DNA from: Nocardioides aromaticivorans
Lineage (GTDB): Bacteria; Actinomycetota; Actinomycetes; Propionibacteriales; Nocardioidaceae
Direction: 5' to 3'
Length of the DNA: 64,000 bases
Assembly: GCF_013408525.1 (NCBI RefSeq)
Contig: NZ_JACBZM010000001.1
Location: 4,971,001 to 5,035,000 of the forward strand
The notes beneath the pieces were generated by a model that made no database searches, was not told the DNA's origin, and saw only the letters and a list, made by a program, of their open reading frames with translations. This document shows, piece after piece, positions 8,859 through 17,297 of the stretch (the stretch's first letter is position 1; each line of letters begins with the position of its first letter). A program made the position numbers and the translations under genes.

Positions 8859-10219
8859 GGCTCCTTGGCGAGCCGGTCCCCCGGCTCCGGCGCGGCGGCC
8901 GGCTGGTGGTCGTCGACCATCGTGGTCTCGTCGAACGGGTCCTCGCCGGACAGGGCGCGCTCCATCTGCGCCCGGTCGATGCTGCCGGTCCAGTGGCCCA
9001 CCAGCACGGTGCCGACGGCGTTGCCGGCGAAGTTGGTCAGGGCGCGGGCCTCGGACATGAACCGGTCGATGCCGACGATCAGGCCGACGCCGTCGACGAG
9101 CTCCGGGCGGTGCGACTGCAGGCCGCCGGCGAGGACCGCCATGCCCGAGCCGGTGACGCCCGCGGCGCCCTTGGCGGCGATCATCATGAACAGCAGCAGC
9201 GAGACCTGCTCACCGATGGCCAGCGGGCTCCCGACGGCCTCGGCGATGAAGATCGACGCCATGGTCAGGTAGATCGCGGTGCCGTCGAGGTTGAACGAGT
9301 ACCCGGTGGGGACGACCACGCCGACGGTGGTCTTGTCGACACCGGCGTGCTCGAGCTTCGCGATCGCCCGCGGCAGGGCCGACTCGGAGGACGAGGTGGC
9401 CAGGATCAGGAGGAACTCGCGGCCCAGGTAGCGCAGCAGCGCGAAGATGTTGATGCCGGTCGTGAGTTTGAGCAGGGCGCCCAGGACGACGAATACGAAG
9501 AGCACGCAGGTGACGTAGAAGCCGATCATCAGCACGGCGAGGCTCTTCAGCGCGTCCGCGCCGCCGGTGCCGACCACGGCGGCCATCGCACCGAAGGCGC
9601 CGACCGGCGCGGCCCACATGATCATGCCGAGCAGGCGGAAGACGAGGCGCTGCAGGTGGCCGACGACCGTGAGCACCGGGGCACCGGACGCCCCCATCCG
9701 CTGGAGGGCGAAGCCGACGAGGAGCGCGACGAGCAGGGTCTGCAGCACGCTGCCGCTGGTCAGCGAGCTGAACAGCGAGTCGGGGATGATCCCCAGCAGG
9801 AAGGCCGTCGTGTCGGAGTGGCCCTCCGCGGCCTTCTCCTGCGCGATCGCCGCACCGTCGGCGGTGACGTGCAGGCCGTCGCCCGGGTGGAGGAAGTTGC
9901 CGACGACCATGCCGATGGTCAGGGCGACCGTCGACATCACCATGAAGTAGACGAGCGCCAGGCCACCGACCCGGCCGACCTTGGCGGCGCTGGCCACCGA
10001 GCCGACACCGAGCACGATCGTGCAGAAGATGATCGGCTGGATCATCATCTTGATCAGGTTGACGAAGCCCTCGCCGAGCGGCTTGAGCTCGACCGCGAAT
10101 GTCGGGAAGAGCAGCCCCGTCGCGATGCCGAGCAGCACCGCGCCGATGACGGCGAGGTAGAGGTAGTGGGTGGCGCGCGAGCCGTGCTTCGGCTGCGTCC
10201 CTGTGCTGGTGGTGCTCAT
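8846..10219 (-). CDS. Cation:dicarboxylate symporter (DctA/GltP, DAACS family)
   Basis: 457 residues from the ATG at 10219, preceded by AGGAGG. It has the family's hydrophobic helices and signatures: a serine-rich reentrant hairpin (ATSSSESALPRAIAKLE), the NLDGTAIY box, the second hairpin region KGAAGVTGSG, and GIDRFMSEARALTNFAGNAVGTV. These proteins import succinate, fumarate, malate or acidic amino acids with H+ or Na+. The closely divergent CitA/CitB-type two-component system at 10368 is the usual regulatory partner of such transporters, which supports a dicarboxylate role. Confidence 0.93.
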   Translation of the reverse strand: MSTTSTGTQPKHGSRATHYLYLAVIGAVLLGIATGLLFPTFAVELKPLGEGFVNLIKMMIQPIIFCTIVLGVGSVASAAKVGRVGGLALVYFMVMSTVALTIGMVVGNFLHPGDGLHVTADGAAIAQEKAAEGHSDTTAFLLGIIPDSLFSSLTSGSVLQTLLVALLVGFALQRMGASGAPVLTVVGHLQRLVFRLLGMIMWAAPVGAFGAMAAVVGTGGADALKSLAVLMIGFYVTCVLFVFVVLGALLKLTTGINIFALLRYLGREFLLILATSSSESALPRAIAKLEHAGVDKTTVGVVVPTGYSFNLDGTAIYLTMASIFIAEAVGSPLAIGEQVSLLLFMMIAAKGAAGVTGSGMAVLAGGLQSHRPELVDGVGLIVGIDRFMSEARALTNFAGNAVGTVLVGHWTGSIDRAQMERALSGEDPFDETTMVDDHQPAAAPEPGDRLAKEPQPV

Positions 10220-10367
10220 GGGGTCCTCCTGGTCCGGTCCGTTCCGGGTGCCCCGGTGGGGCGTCCTCGCCAACTCTCGGCCCGGAGGTGACGGTCGTCA
10301 CCGTTGTGTTCGTTGTGTTCGTGGCCTGCGTCACATCCGCGGTCCTCCGGTGGGCGAGAATGGCGCC

Positions 10368-11966
10368 GTGCCCCGCCCCCGCCTGCTCCGCGACCGCCCG
10401 GTCGCGCGCCAGGTGCTGCTCCTCCAGGTCGGCACGGTGCTGCTGCTCGTCGTCACGGGGATCCTGATGGCGTCGTACGACGCCCGGCGGGACTCGCGCA
10501 GCCGGGCCACCCAGCGCGTGGTGGCCGTCGCCCTCACCGTCGCGGACTCCCCCACCGTCCGCGCCGCGCTGCGCAGCGACGACCCGACCGCGACCCTCCA
10601 GCCGTGGGCCGAGGAGGTCCGCCGCGACACCGACACCGACTTCGTGGTGGTGATGGACCTCGACCGCACCCGCTACACGCACCCCGACCCGAGCCTGATC
10701 GGCGGCAAGTTCGTCGGCGACCTCGGCGACGCACCCGAGGGCGGGATCTTCACCCAGCAGTACAAGGGCTCGCTCGGCCCGTCGGTCCGCTCGGTCGTCC
10801 CGGTCGAGGACGACGGTCGTGTGGTGGCGCTGGTGTCGGTCGGGATCACCGTCAGCGACATCAACCGCGGGCTCAAGCGCGACGTCAGCATCGTGGTCCT
10901 GTGCGGCGTCCTCGTGCTGCTCGCCGGGATGGCCGGTGCCTGGCTGCTCAGTCGCCGGCTGCACCGGCTGACCCACGGCATGGGCGAGCAGGAGCTGGCC
11001 CGGATGTACGAGTACTACTCCGCCGTCCTGCACTCCGTCCGGGAGGGCCTGCTGCTCCTCGACGGCGAGGGGCGGGTCCAGCTGGTCAACGACGAGGCCC
11101 GGCGCCTGCTCGCGCTGCCCGACGACGTGGTCGGCACCCGGATCGAGGACCTCGGCCTCGCGCCGGCGCTGGTCGCCGCCGCCCGCGGGCGCACCGCCGA
11201 GTCCGACGACCTCTACCTCGCCGGCGAGCGGATCCTCGTCGTCTCCTCCGCCCCGGCGCAGTGGGAGGGCCGCGACGTCGGCGCCGTCGTGACCCTGCGC
11301 GACCACACCGAGCTGCGCTCGGTCACCGGCGAGCTCGAGGTCGTGCGCCGCCTCACGGAGTCGCTCCGCTCGCAGAACCACGAGTCGGCCAACCGCCTGC
11401 ACACGGTGGTCTCCCTCATCGAGATGGGCCGGACCGAGGAGGCGGTCGCGTTCGCCACCGACGAGCTGCAGGTGGCCCAGCTGCTGACCGACCAGGTGGT
11501 CGGCGCCGTCGACGACCCCGTCGTCGCGGCCCTGCTGCTCGGCAAGTCCGCGGAGGCCGCCGAGCGGGGCGTCGAGCTGCGCATCGTCGGGGAGCTGCCG
11601 TCCGGCACCGGCATCGCGCCGCGCGACCTGGTGACCGTGCTCGGCAACCTCGTCGACAACGCCCTCGACGCCGTCGCCGAGGCCGATCCCCGGGTGGTCG
11701 AGGTCCGGCTCTCCGGCGACGAGCGCTCGGTCACGATCACCGTCGGCGACAGCGGTCCGGGCCTCGACGACGACGCCTCCGCCCGTGTGCTCGACCGGGG
11801 CTGGACCACGAAGGCCGAGCCGGGCACCGGTCGCGGCCTCGGGCTGGCCCTCGTCGGACAGGTCGCCCGCCGCCACGACGGCGAGATCGTCGTCGGCCGC
11901 TCGCCCCTCGGCGGCGCCGCGTTCACCGTGACCCTGGCCCTCACCCCGGCGGAGGCAGGACGGTGA
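10368..11966 (+). CDS. CitA/DcuS-family sensor histidine kinase
   Basis: 532 residues from the GTG at 10368. TM1 lies at about 15-35, followed by an extracytoplasmic PAS-like sensor domain (about 40-170), TM2 (about 173-194) and a cytoplasmic PAS (about 212-310). The dimerisation box NHESANRLHTV carries the phosphoacceptor His338. The HATPase region has LGNLVDNALDAV, GDSGPGL and GRGLGLALV. This is the CitA/DcuS/MalK architecture for sensing external di- and tricarboxylates. The stop overlaps the response-regulator GTG by 4 bases, and the divergent dctA-like gene is the likely target. The ligand is inferred from this context. Confidence 0.92.
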   Translation: MPRPRLLRDRPVARQVLLLQVGTVLLLVVTGILMASYDARRDSRSRATQRVVAVALTVADSPTVRAALRSDDPTATLQPWAEEVRRDTDTDFVVVMDLDRTRYTHPDPSLIGGKFVGDLGDAPEGGIFTQQYKGSLGPSVRSVVPVEDDGRVVALVSVGITVSDINRGLKRDVSIVVLCGVLVLLAGMAGAWLLSRRLHRLTHGMGEQELARMYEYYSAVLHSVREGLLLLDGEGRVQLVNDEARRLLALPDDVVGTRIEDLGLAPALVAAARGRTAESDDLYLAGERILVVSSAPAQWEGRDVGAVVTLRDHTELRSVTGELEVVRRLTESLRSQNHESANRLHTVVSLIEMGRTEEAVAFATDELQVAQLLTDQVVGAVDDPVVAALLLGKSAEAAERGVELRIVGELPSGTGIAPRDLVTVLGNLVDNALDAVAEADPRVVEVRLSGDERSVTITVGDSGPGLDDDASARVLDRGWTTKAEPGTGRGLGLALVGQVARRHDGEIVVGRSPLGGAAFTVTLALTPAEAGR

Positions 11967-12655
11967 GCGTCCGGGTGCTCGTCGTCGAGGACGAGGCGCT
12001 GGCCGCCGAGGCGCACGCGGCCTATGTCGGCCGGGTCCCCGGCTTCGCCCTCGCCGGCGTCGCCCGGTCGGCGCGGGAGGCGGTCCGCGCGCTCGACGCG
12101 GCCCGAGAGGCCGGCACCCCGGTCGACCTCGTCCTGCTCGACATGAACCTGCCCGACGGGCACGGGCTCGGGCTGCTCAACGGGCTGCGTGCCGCCGGGC
12201 ACCTGTGCGACGTGATCGCGGTGACGGCGGCGCGGGACACGCGGGTGGTGCGGCAGGCCGTCGTACAGGGGGTGGTGCTGTACCTGCTCAAGCCGTTCAC
12301 GTTCGCCACCTTCCGCGCGAAGCTCGAGCAGTACGCCGAGTACCGCGCCCGGCTCGACGCCGCCCCGGACGAGGTGGTCCAGGACGAGGTCGACCAGCTG
12401 CTGGGGTCGCTGCGGCCGACGGGCAGCGCGCCGCTGCCGAAGGGCATGAGCGCGGAGACGCTGCGTGCGGTGACCGCGGCGCTGCGCGAGGCGGAGCACG
12501 ACCTGTCCGCGAGCGAGGTCGCCGCCGTCGTCGGCGCCTCCCGGGTGACCGCGCGGCGCTACCTCGAGCACCTGGCGGACCAGGGCCTGGCCGCGCGCGG
12601 GGTCCGGTACGGACCCAGCGGCGGCCGGCCCGAGGTCAGCTACAGCTGGAGGTAG
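11963..12655 (+). CDS. CitB/DcuR-family response regulator
   Basis: 230 residues from a GTG at 11963, with GGAGG about 7 bases upstream and a GTGA overlap with the kinase gene. The receiver domain has the acidic pocket VVEDE at residues 8-11, phosphoacceptor Asp60 in LVLLDMNLPDGHG, and the conserved lysine in LYLLKPF near residue 109. The C-terminal part (ASEVAAVVGASRVTARRYLEHL) is the helix-turn-helix typical of CitB/DcuR regulators. It probably activates the divergent symporter gene. Confidence 0.92.
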   Translation: MSVRVLVVEDEALAAEAHAAYVGRVPGFALAGVARSAREAVRALDAAREAGTPVDLVLLDMNLPDGHGLGLLNGLRAAGHLCDVIAVTAARDTRVVRQAVVQGVVLYLLKPFTFATFRAKLEQYAEYRARLDAAPDEVVQDEVDQLLGSLRPTGSAPLPKGMSAETLRAVTAALREAEHDLSASEVAAVVGASRVTARRYLEHLADQGLAARGVRYGPSGGRPEVSYSWR

Positions 12656-12693
12656 GTCAGCAACGCGCGGCAGCGCGGCGGGAGCCGTCGCCA

Positions 12694-12707
12694 GGCAGCT
12701 TGCTGCC
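12694..12707. terminator. Short hairpin between convergent genes
   Basis: A GGCAGC / GCTGCC stem with a two-base loop lies between the response regulator and convergent glyA. There is no U-tract, so it is a weak bidirectional terminator candidate. Confidence 0.35.
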
Positions 12708-12736
12708 CGCCCTGCGGCGGAGCCGCGCTCGCGCCA

Positions 12737-14188
12737 TCAAGAAAGGTCGAGGCCCGGGTAGAGCGGGTGCTTGTCGAGCAGCTCGGCCGACGCGGCACGG
12801 ACCTTGTCGGCCACGCCCTCGCCCAGGACGTACGACGCCTTCGACGGGGCGCCCGCCGACGTCGTACCGGCCTCGGTGTTCTGCAGGACGTGGACGATCA
12901 GGTCGGCGACCTGGTCGAACTCGTCGACGCCGAAGCCGCGGCTGGTGAGCGCCGGGGTGCCGATCCGGATGCCGGAGGTGTACCAGGCGCCGTTGGGGTC
13001 GGACGGGACCGAGTTGCGGTTGGTCACGACGCCGGCGTCGAGCAGGGCGGACTCCGCCTGGCGGCCGGTGAGGCCGAACGACGAGACGTCGAGCAGCACG
13101 ATGTGGTTGTCGGTGCCGTCGGTGACCAGCTTGGTGCCGCGCTTCATCAGGCCCTCGGCGAGCGCCTTGGCGTTGTCGGCGACGGCGTTGGCGTAGGTGC
13201 GGAACTCCGGCGTGCGCGCCTCGGCGAAGGCCACGGCCTTGGCGGCCATCACGTGCGACAGCGGGCCACCGAGGACCATCGGGCAGCCGCGGTCGACGCT
13301 CGGGGCGTACTCCTCGGTCGCGAGGATGAAGCCACCGCGCGGGCCGCGCAGCGACTTGTGCGACGTCGAGGTGACGATGTGGGCGTGCGGGACCGGGTCC
13401 TCGTCGCCGGTGAACACCTTGCCGGCGACCAGGCCGGCGAAGTGCGCCATGTCGACCATGAGGGTGGCGCCGACCTCGTCGGCGATCTCGCGCATCTTCG
13501 CGAAGTTCACGCGGCGGGGGTAGGCGGAGTAGCCGGCGACCAGGATGAGCGGCTTGAACTCCTTGGCCTTCGCGCGCAGGGCGTCGTAGTCGATGAGCCC
13601 GGTCTCGGGGTCGGTGCCGTACTGCTGCTGGTGGAACATCTTGCCGCTGATGTTCGGGCGGAAGCCGTGGGTGAGGTGGCCGCCGGTGTCGAGGCTCATG
13701 CCGAGCAGGCGCTGGTTGCCGAGCTCGTGGCGCAGCTTCTCCCAGTCGGCGTCGGAGAGGTCGTTCATGTTCTTCACGCCGGCGTCCTGCAGCCAGGGGC
13801 CCTCGACGCGGTGCGCCAGGATCGCCCAGTACGCCGTCAGGTTGGCGTCGATGCCGGAGTGCGGCTGCACGTAGGCGTACTCCGAGCCGAACAGCTCGCG
13901 CGCGTGCTCGGCGGCGAGCGCCTCGACGGTGTCGACGTTCTGGCAGCCGGCGTAGAACCGGTGGCCGACGGTGCCCTCGGCGTACTTGTCGCTGAACCAG
14001 GTGCCCATCGTGAGGAGCACGGCCGGCGAGGCGTAGTTCTCGCTCGCGATCAGCTTGAGCGATGCCCGCTGGTCGGCGAGCTCCTGGCGCGTGGCGTCGG
14101 CGATGCGGGGCTCGACGGACGCGATGACCTCGAGCGCCTGGCGGTAGGCGCTGCTGACGAGTTCGCCGTTGACGGAGTTGTCGCTCAT
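12737..14188 (-). CDS. glyA: Serine hydroxymethyltransferase, long form
   Basis: 483 residues from the ATG at 14188. It converts serine and tetrahydrofolate to glycine and 5,10-methylene-THF with PLP. The PLP lysine is Lys278 in [15 protein letters not shown]. Other family blocks are [28 protein letters not shown], and [15 protein letters not shown]. Usual bacterial GlyA is about 415-430 residues; this one carries an extra segment of roughly 50 residues near 128-178 ([20 protein letters not shown]), matching a longer actinobacterial subtype as I remember it. The upstream 200 bases show no riboswitch I can identify. Confidence 0.95.
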   Translation of the reverse strand: MSDNSVNGELVSSAYRQALEVIASVEPRIADATRQELADQRASLKLIASENYASPAVLLTMGTWFSDKYAEGTVGHRFYAGCQNVDTVEALAAEHARELFGSEYAYVQPHSGIDANLTAYWAILAHRVEGPWLQDAGVKNMNDLSDADWEKLRHELGNQRLLGMSLDTGGHLTHGFRPNISGKMFHQQQYGTDPETGLIDYDALRAKAKEFKPLILVAGYSAYPRRVNFAKMREIADEVGATLMVDMAHFAGLVAGKVFTGDEDPVPHAHIVTSTSHKSLRGPRGGFILATEEYAPSVDRGCPMVLGGPLSHVMAAKAVAFAEARTPEFRTYANAVADNAKALAEGLMKRGTKLVTDGTDNHIVLLDVSSFGLTGRQAESALLDAGVVTNRNSVPSDPNGAWYTSGIRIGTPALTSRGFGVDEFDQVADLIVHVLQNTEAGTTSAGAPSKASYVLGEGVADKVRAASAELLDKHPLYPGLDLS

Positions 14189-14389
14189 GGGCGACAGCGT
14201 AGTGGGGCGCGCCGACCCCGGCGGCGCCCCGGGGTGCACCGCCGGGACTGGTGTGGTGAGAGGCGCCGCCTCGTGTGACGTGCGTCGCAGGTCCCGCGTG
14301 GCCACGGTGCGATCCGGGCCGTGCATTCCATATTCCGAGACGGATGTCCACATCATGAGATTCAGATTTGGTGGCGGGCAGTCCGAAGG
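14189..14389. other. Divergent intergenic region between glyA and the nirA operon
   Basis: About 200 bases with no gene. It becomes AT-richer near 14325-14372, where promoters for the nirA operon would be expected. I cannot point to a specific -35/-10 pair or riboswitch. Confidence 0.4.
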
Positions 14390-14494
14390 ATGAGACTCGT
14401 TGACATGGTCACCGCTGCCACCCATGCGCACCTCGTGGTACGACGCCACGTGGACTTCGGGCGCACGCGCAGCATGATGTGTTGGCCCCGCTGA
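14390..14494 (+). CDS. Putative leader peptide upstream of nirA (attenuator ORF)
   Basis: A 34-codon frame, ATG 14390 to TGA 14494, whose C-terminal half reads [17 protein letters not shown]. From memory, many actinobacteria carry short leader peptides with an R-HVD-x-x-R-x-x-S-x-x-C pattern ahead of sulfur-assimilation genes, some implicated in cysteine-responsive attenuation. Here the single Cys codon lies four codons before the stop and 75 bases before nirA. A GAAGG run touches the ATG, so an internal ATG at 14405 could be the real start. Translation status should couple to the downstream hairpin. Being so short, it rests on motif and position only. Confidence 0.6.
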   Translation: MRLVDMVTAATHAHLVVRRHVDFGRTRSMMCWPR

Positions 14495-14519
14495 CGCCGC
14501 CGCCGCATCCACCCGAGCC

Positions 14520-14542
14520 GCGCGCCTGACTCCCCGGCGCGC
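14520..14542 (+). promoter_or_regulatory. Candidate attenuator hairpin between leader ORF and nirA
   Basis: GCGCGCC and GGCGCGC arms with a 9-base loop form a GC-only stem that starts 26 bases after the leader-peptide stop and ends just before the nirA GAAGGA ribosome site. There is no U-tract. It could sequester translation initiation or act as a pause or Rho-linked element. Confidence 0.4.
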
Positions 14543-14568
14543 CCATCAGCGAAGGACCTCCTCTCCGC

Positions 14569-16302
14569 ATGCCCGACCTGCGCTTCAAGCCCGAACGAGC
14601 CAAGCACACCGAGATCCCGCGCCCCAAGCGCGCCGAGGGTCAGTGGGCGCTCGGCTACACCGAGCCGCTCAACAAGAACGAGCAGTCGAAGAAGGACGAC
14701 GACCCGCTCAACGTGCGGGACCGGATCCTCTACATCTACTCCAAGCGCGGCTTCGACTCGATCGACCCCGCCGACCTGCGCGGCCGCTTCCGCTGGATGG
14801 GCCTCTACACCCAGCGCAAGCCCGGCATCGACGGTGGACGGACCGGCTCGATGGAGGAGGAGGAGCTGGACGACCGCTACTTCATGCTGCGGGTCCGCTC
14901 CGACGGCAAGCTGCTCTCCCCCGCCGCCGTGCGTGCCCTCGGCCAGATCGGCGTCGACTTCGCCCGCGACACCGCCGACGTGACCGACCGCGAGAACATC
15001 CAGTACCACTGGATCGAGATCGAGAACGTCCCGGAGATCTGGGAGCGCCTCGACGCGGCCGGCCTGCACTCGCTCGAGGCCTGCGGCGACTCGCCCCGCC
15101 CGTTCCTGGGCTCGCCGGTCGCCGGCGTCGCCAAGGACGAGATCATCGACGGCACCTCGGCGCTGGAGGAGATCGAGCGGCGCTACCTGAACAACAAGGA
15201 CTTCTCGAACTTCCCGCGGAAGTTCAAGACCGCGCTCACCGGCCACCCCAGCCACGACGTCTCCCCCGAGACCAACGACGTCTCCTTCGTCGGCACCGTG
15301 CACCCGGAGCTCGGCCCCGGCTTCGACGTCTGGGTCGGCGGCGGCCTGTCCACCAACCCGATGCTCGCCCAGAAGCTCGGCGTCTGGATCCCGCTCGACG
15401 AGGTCCCCGACGTGTGGGCCGGTGTCGCCGGCATCTTCCGCGACTACGGCTACCGCCGCCTCCGCTCGCGGGCCCGCCTGAAGTTCCTGGTCGCCGACTG
15501 GGGTGTCGAGAAGTTCCGCGAGGTCCTCGAGAACGAGTACCTCGGCAAGAAGCTCGAGACCCTCGCCTCGCCCGAGTCGCCGGTCGGCCACCGCGACCAC
15601 ATCGGCGTGCACGAGCAGAAGGACGGCAAGTTCTACGTCGGCGTCGCGCCGACCGCCGGCCGGGTCTCCGGCACGCTGCTGGTGCAGCTGGCCGACCTGC
15701 TCGAGGAGTACGGCGTCACGGGCGCCCGCCTCACGCCGTACCAGAAGATCGTGCTGATCGGCGTCGACGGCGGCGTCGTCGACGCACTGCTCGACCGCCT
15801 CGACGAGATCGGCCTCAGCGGCCGCCCCTCCGCCTGGCGGCGCAACACGATGGCCTGCACCGGCATCGAGTTCTGCAAGCTGGCGATCGTCGACACGAAG
15901 AACCGTGCGCGCGACCTGGTCGACGAGCTCGAGAAGCGCTTCCCGGAGCTCGACACCCCGATCACGATCAACGTCAACGGCTGCCCCAACGCCTGCGCCC
16001 GGACCCAGGTCGCCGACTTCGGCCTCAAGGGCCAGCTCGTCGTCGACGAGAACGGCGAGCAGGTCGAGGGCTTCCAGGTGCACCTCGGTGGTGCGATCGG
16101 CCTGCGGGCGAACTTCGGTCGCAAGCTGCGCGCCCACAAGGTCACCAGCAAGGGCCTGGACGACTACATCACCTCGGTCGTGACGAACTACCTGGCCGAC
16201 CGCGCCGAGGGCGAGGCCTTCGACGCGTGGGTGCACCGCGCCGACGAGGACCTGCTGCGCGGCGACAGGACGCTCGAGTCGAGGACGCTGGAGTCGGTCT
16301 GA
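14569..16302 (+). CDS. nirA: Ferredoxin-dependent sulfite reductase (NirA/SirA type)
   Basis: 577 residues. It reduces sulfite to sulfide using siroheme coupled to a 4Fe-4S cluster. Cluster cysteines lie in ACTGIEFCKLAIV and NVNGCPNACAR. The N-terminal RGRFRWMGLYTQRKPG (Tyr80) and EACGDSPRPFLGSPVAG (Cys172) correspond to the Tyr-Cys pair that is crosslinked in Mycobacterium tuberculosis NirA, which is a sulfite reductase despite its name. The neighbours (cysH, sirohydrochlorin chelatase) confirm sulfur rather than nitrite metabolism. GAAGGA lies about 12 bases before the ATG. The leader peptide and hairpin upstream suggest attenuation control. Confidence 0.95.
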   Translation: MPDLRFKPERAKHTEIPRPKRAEGQWALGYTEPLNKNEQSKKDDDPLNVRDRILYIYSKRGFDSIDPADLRGRFRWMGLYTQRKPGIDGGRTGSMEEEELDDRYFMLRVRSDGKLLSPAAVRALGQIGVDFARDTADVTDRENIQYHWIEIENVPEIWERLDAAGLHSLEACGDSPRPFLGSPVAGVAKDEIIDGTSALEEIERRYLNNKDFSNFPRKFKTALTGHPSHDVSPETNDVSFVGTVHPELGPGFDVWVGGGLSTNPMLAQKLGVWIPLDEVPDVWAGVAGIFRDYGYRRLRSRARLKFLVADWGVEKFREVLENEYLGKKLETLASPESPVGHRDHIGVHEQKDGKFYVGVAPTAGRVSGTLLVQLADLLEEYGVTGARLTPYQKIVLIGVDGGVVDALLDRLDEIGLSGRPSAWRRNTMACTGIEFCKLAIVDTKNRARDLVDELEKRFPELDTPITINVNGCPNACARTQVADFGLKGQLVVDENGEQVEGFQVHLGGAIGLRANFGRKLRAHKVTSKGLDDYITSVVTNYLADRAEGEAFDAWVHRADEDLLRGDRTLESRTLESV

Positions 16303-16493
16303 TGTCGGAGGAGTCGGTGTCGTCGCGGGCAGTTCCCTACCACTGCCCCTACTGCGGCGAGACCGACCTCTGGCCGCACGAGCCGACCGGCTGGGAATGC
16401 CGGGGGTGCCGCCGGGCCTTCCAGGTCCAGCTGCTCGGACTCACGTCCGTCGCCCCCACCCGAACCACTGACGCTGAAGAAGGAGGTGCCTGA
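16302..16493 (+). CDS. Small zinc-ribbon/rubredoxin-like protein of the sulfite reductase operon
   Basis: 63 residues. Two Cys pairs, HCPYCGE and ECRGCRRAF, with an intervening DLWPHEPTGW segment form a small zinc-ribbon or rubredoxin-like knuckle. Start and stop both overlap neighbouring genes (TGATG with nirA, TGATG with cysH), so expression is coupled to sulfite reduction. An equivalent small ORF sits between the sulfite reductase and cysH genes in Streptomyces as I recall. A role in electron delivery or metal handling is possible but unproven. Confidence 0.8.
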   Translation: MSEESVSSRAVPYHCPYCGETDLWPHEPTGWECRGCRRAFQVQLLGLTSVAPTRTTDAEEGGA

Positions 16494-17239
16494 TGACTGC
16501 TCCCACGACCGCTGCCGCCCGGAGCTTCCGCGGCACCCACACCGAGGGCCGCTCCGCCGAGGAGCTGCGCGAACTGGTCTCCCACTGGGGCGCCGAGCTG
16601 GAGCTCGCACCCGCCGAGGTGATCATCGAGTGGGCCGCCGCCACGTTCGGCGAGCGCTTCTGCATCACCTCCTCGATGGGTGACGCCGTGCTGGCGCACC
16701 TCGCGGAGAAGGTCGTCCCCGGAGTCGACGTCGTCTTCCTCGACACCGGCTACCACTTCGTCGAGACCATCGGCACCCGCGACGCGGTGCAGGCCACGAT
16801 GAACGTCAACCTGATCTCGATCACCCCGGTGCAGTCGGTCGCCGAGCAGGACGCCGAGTACGGCCCCGAGCTCTACAAGCGCGACCCCGACCTGTGCTGC
16901 GCCCTGCGCAAGGTCAAGCCGCTGGCCGACTCGCTCGCCAAGTACGACGCGTGGGCGACCGGGCTGCGCCGGGCGGAGACGCACAACCGGGTGATCGCGC
17001 CGGTGATCGGCTGGGACGCCAAGAAGCAGAAGGTCAAGGTCTCCCCCATCGCCCGCTGGAGCGACGAGCAGGTCGAGCGCTATATCGCCGAGAACGGCGT
17101 GCTGGTCAACCCGCTCGTCTACGACGGCTACCCGTCCATCGGCTGCGCGCCGTGCACCCGCCGGGTCGCCCCCGGCGAGGACCCGCGCAGCGGCCGCTGG
17201 GCCGGCACCAACAAGACCGAGTGCGGCATCCACTCATGA
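16493..17239 (+). CDS. cysH: Assimilatory adenylyl-sulfate (APS) reductase
   Basis: 248 residues of the PAPS/APS reductase family. Cys135-Cys136 in DPDLCCALRKVKPL and Cys218/Cys221 in IGCAPCTRR are the CC...CxxC ligands of a 4Fe-4S cluster, which marks the APS-using type. The catalytic cysteine is Cys244 in the C-terminal TECGIHS. It reduces APS to sulfite, supplying NirA directly upstream. Its ATG overlaps the zinc-ribbon gene, and AGGAGG precedes it by a few bases. No cysDNC genes for sulfate activation are visible in this window. Confidence 0.94.
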   Translation: MTAPTTAAARSFRGTHTEGRSAEELRELVSHWGAELELAPAEVIIEWAAATFGERFCITSSMGDAVLAHLAEKVVPGVDVVFLDTGYHFVETIGTRDAVQATMNVNLISITPVQSVAEQDAEYGPELYKRDPDLCCALRKVKPLADSLAKYDAWATGLRRAETHNRVIAPVIGWDAKKQKVKVSPIARWSDEQVERYIAENGVLVNPLVYDGYPSIGCAPCTRRVAPGEDPRSGRWAGTNKTECGIHS

Positions 17240-17297
17240 CAAGGACGTCATCGGACCGCACCAGGCCCACCCTCCGGGACGAAAGGGGTAACTCCTG

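Noticed and set aside
14189..14389. Glycine, THF or SAM riboswitch upstream of glyA
   Set aside because: I looked for conserved aptamer cores and could not recognise any; a covariance-model search would be decisive.
14569..16302. Nitrite reductase
   Set aside because: NirA-type proteins with the Tyr-Cys pair and cysH/chelatase neighbours are sulfite reductases.
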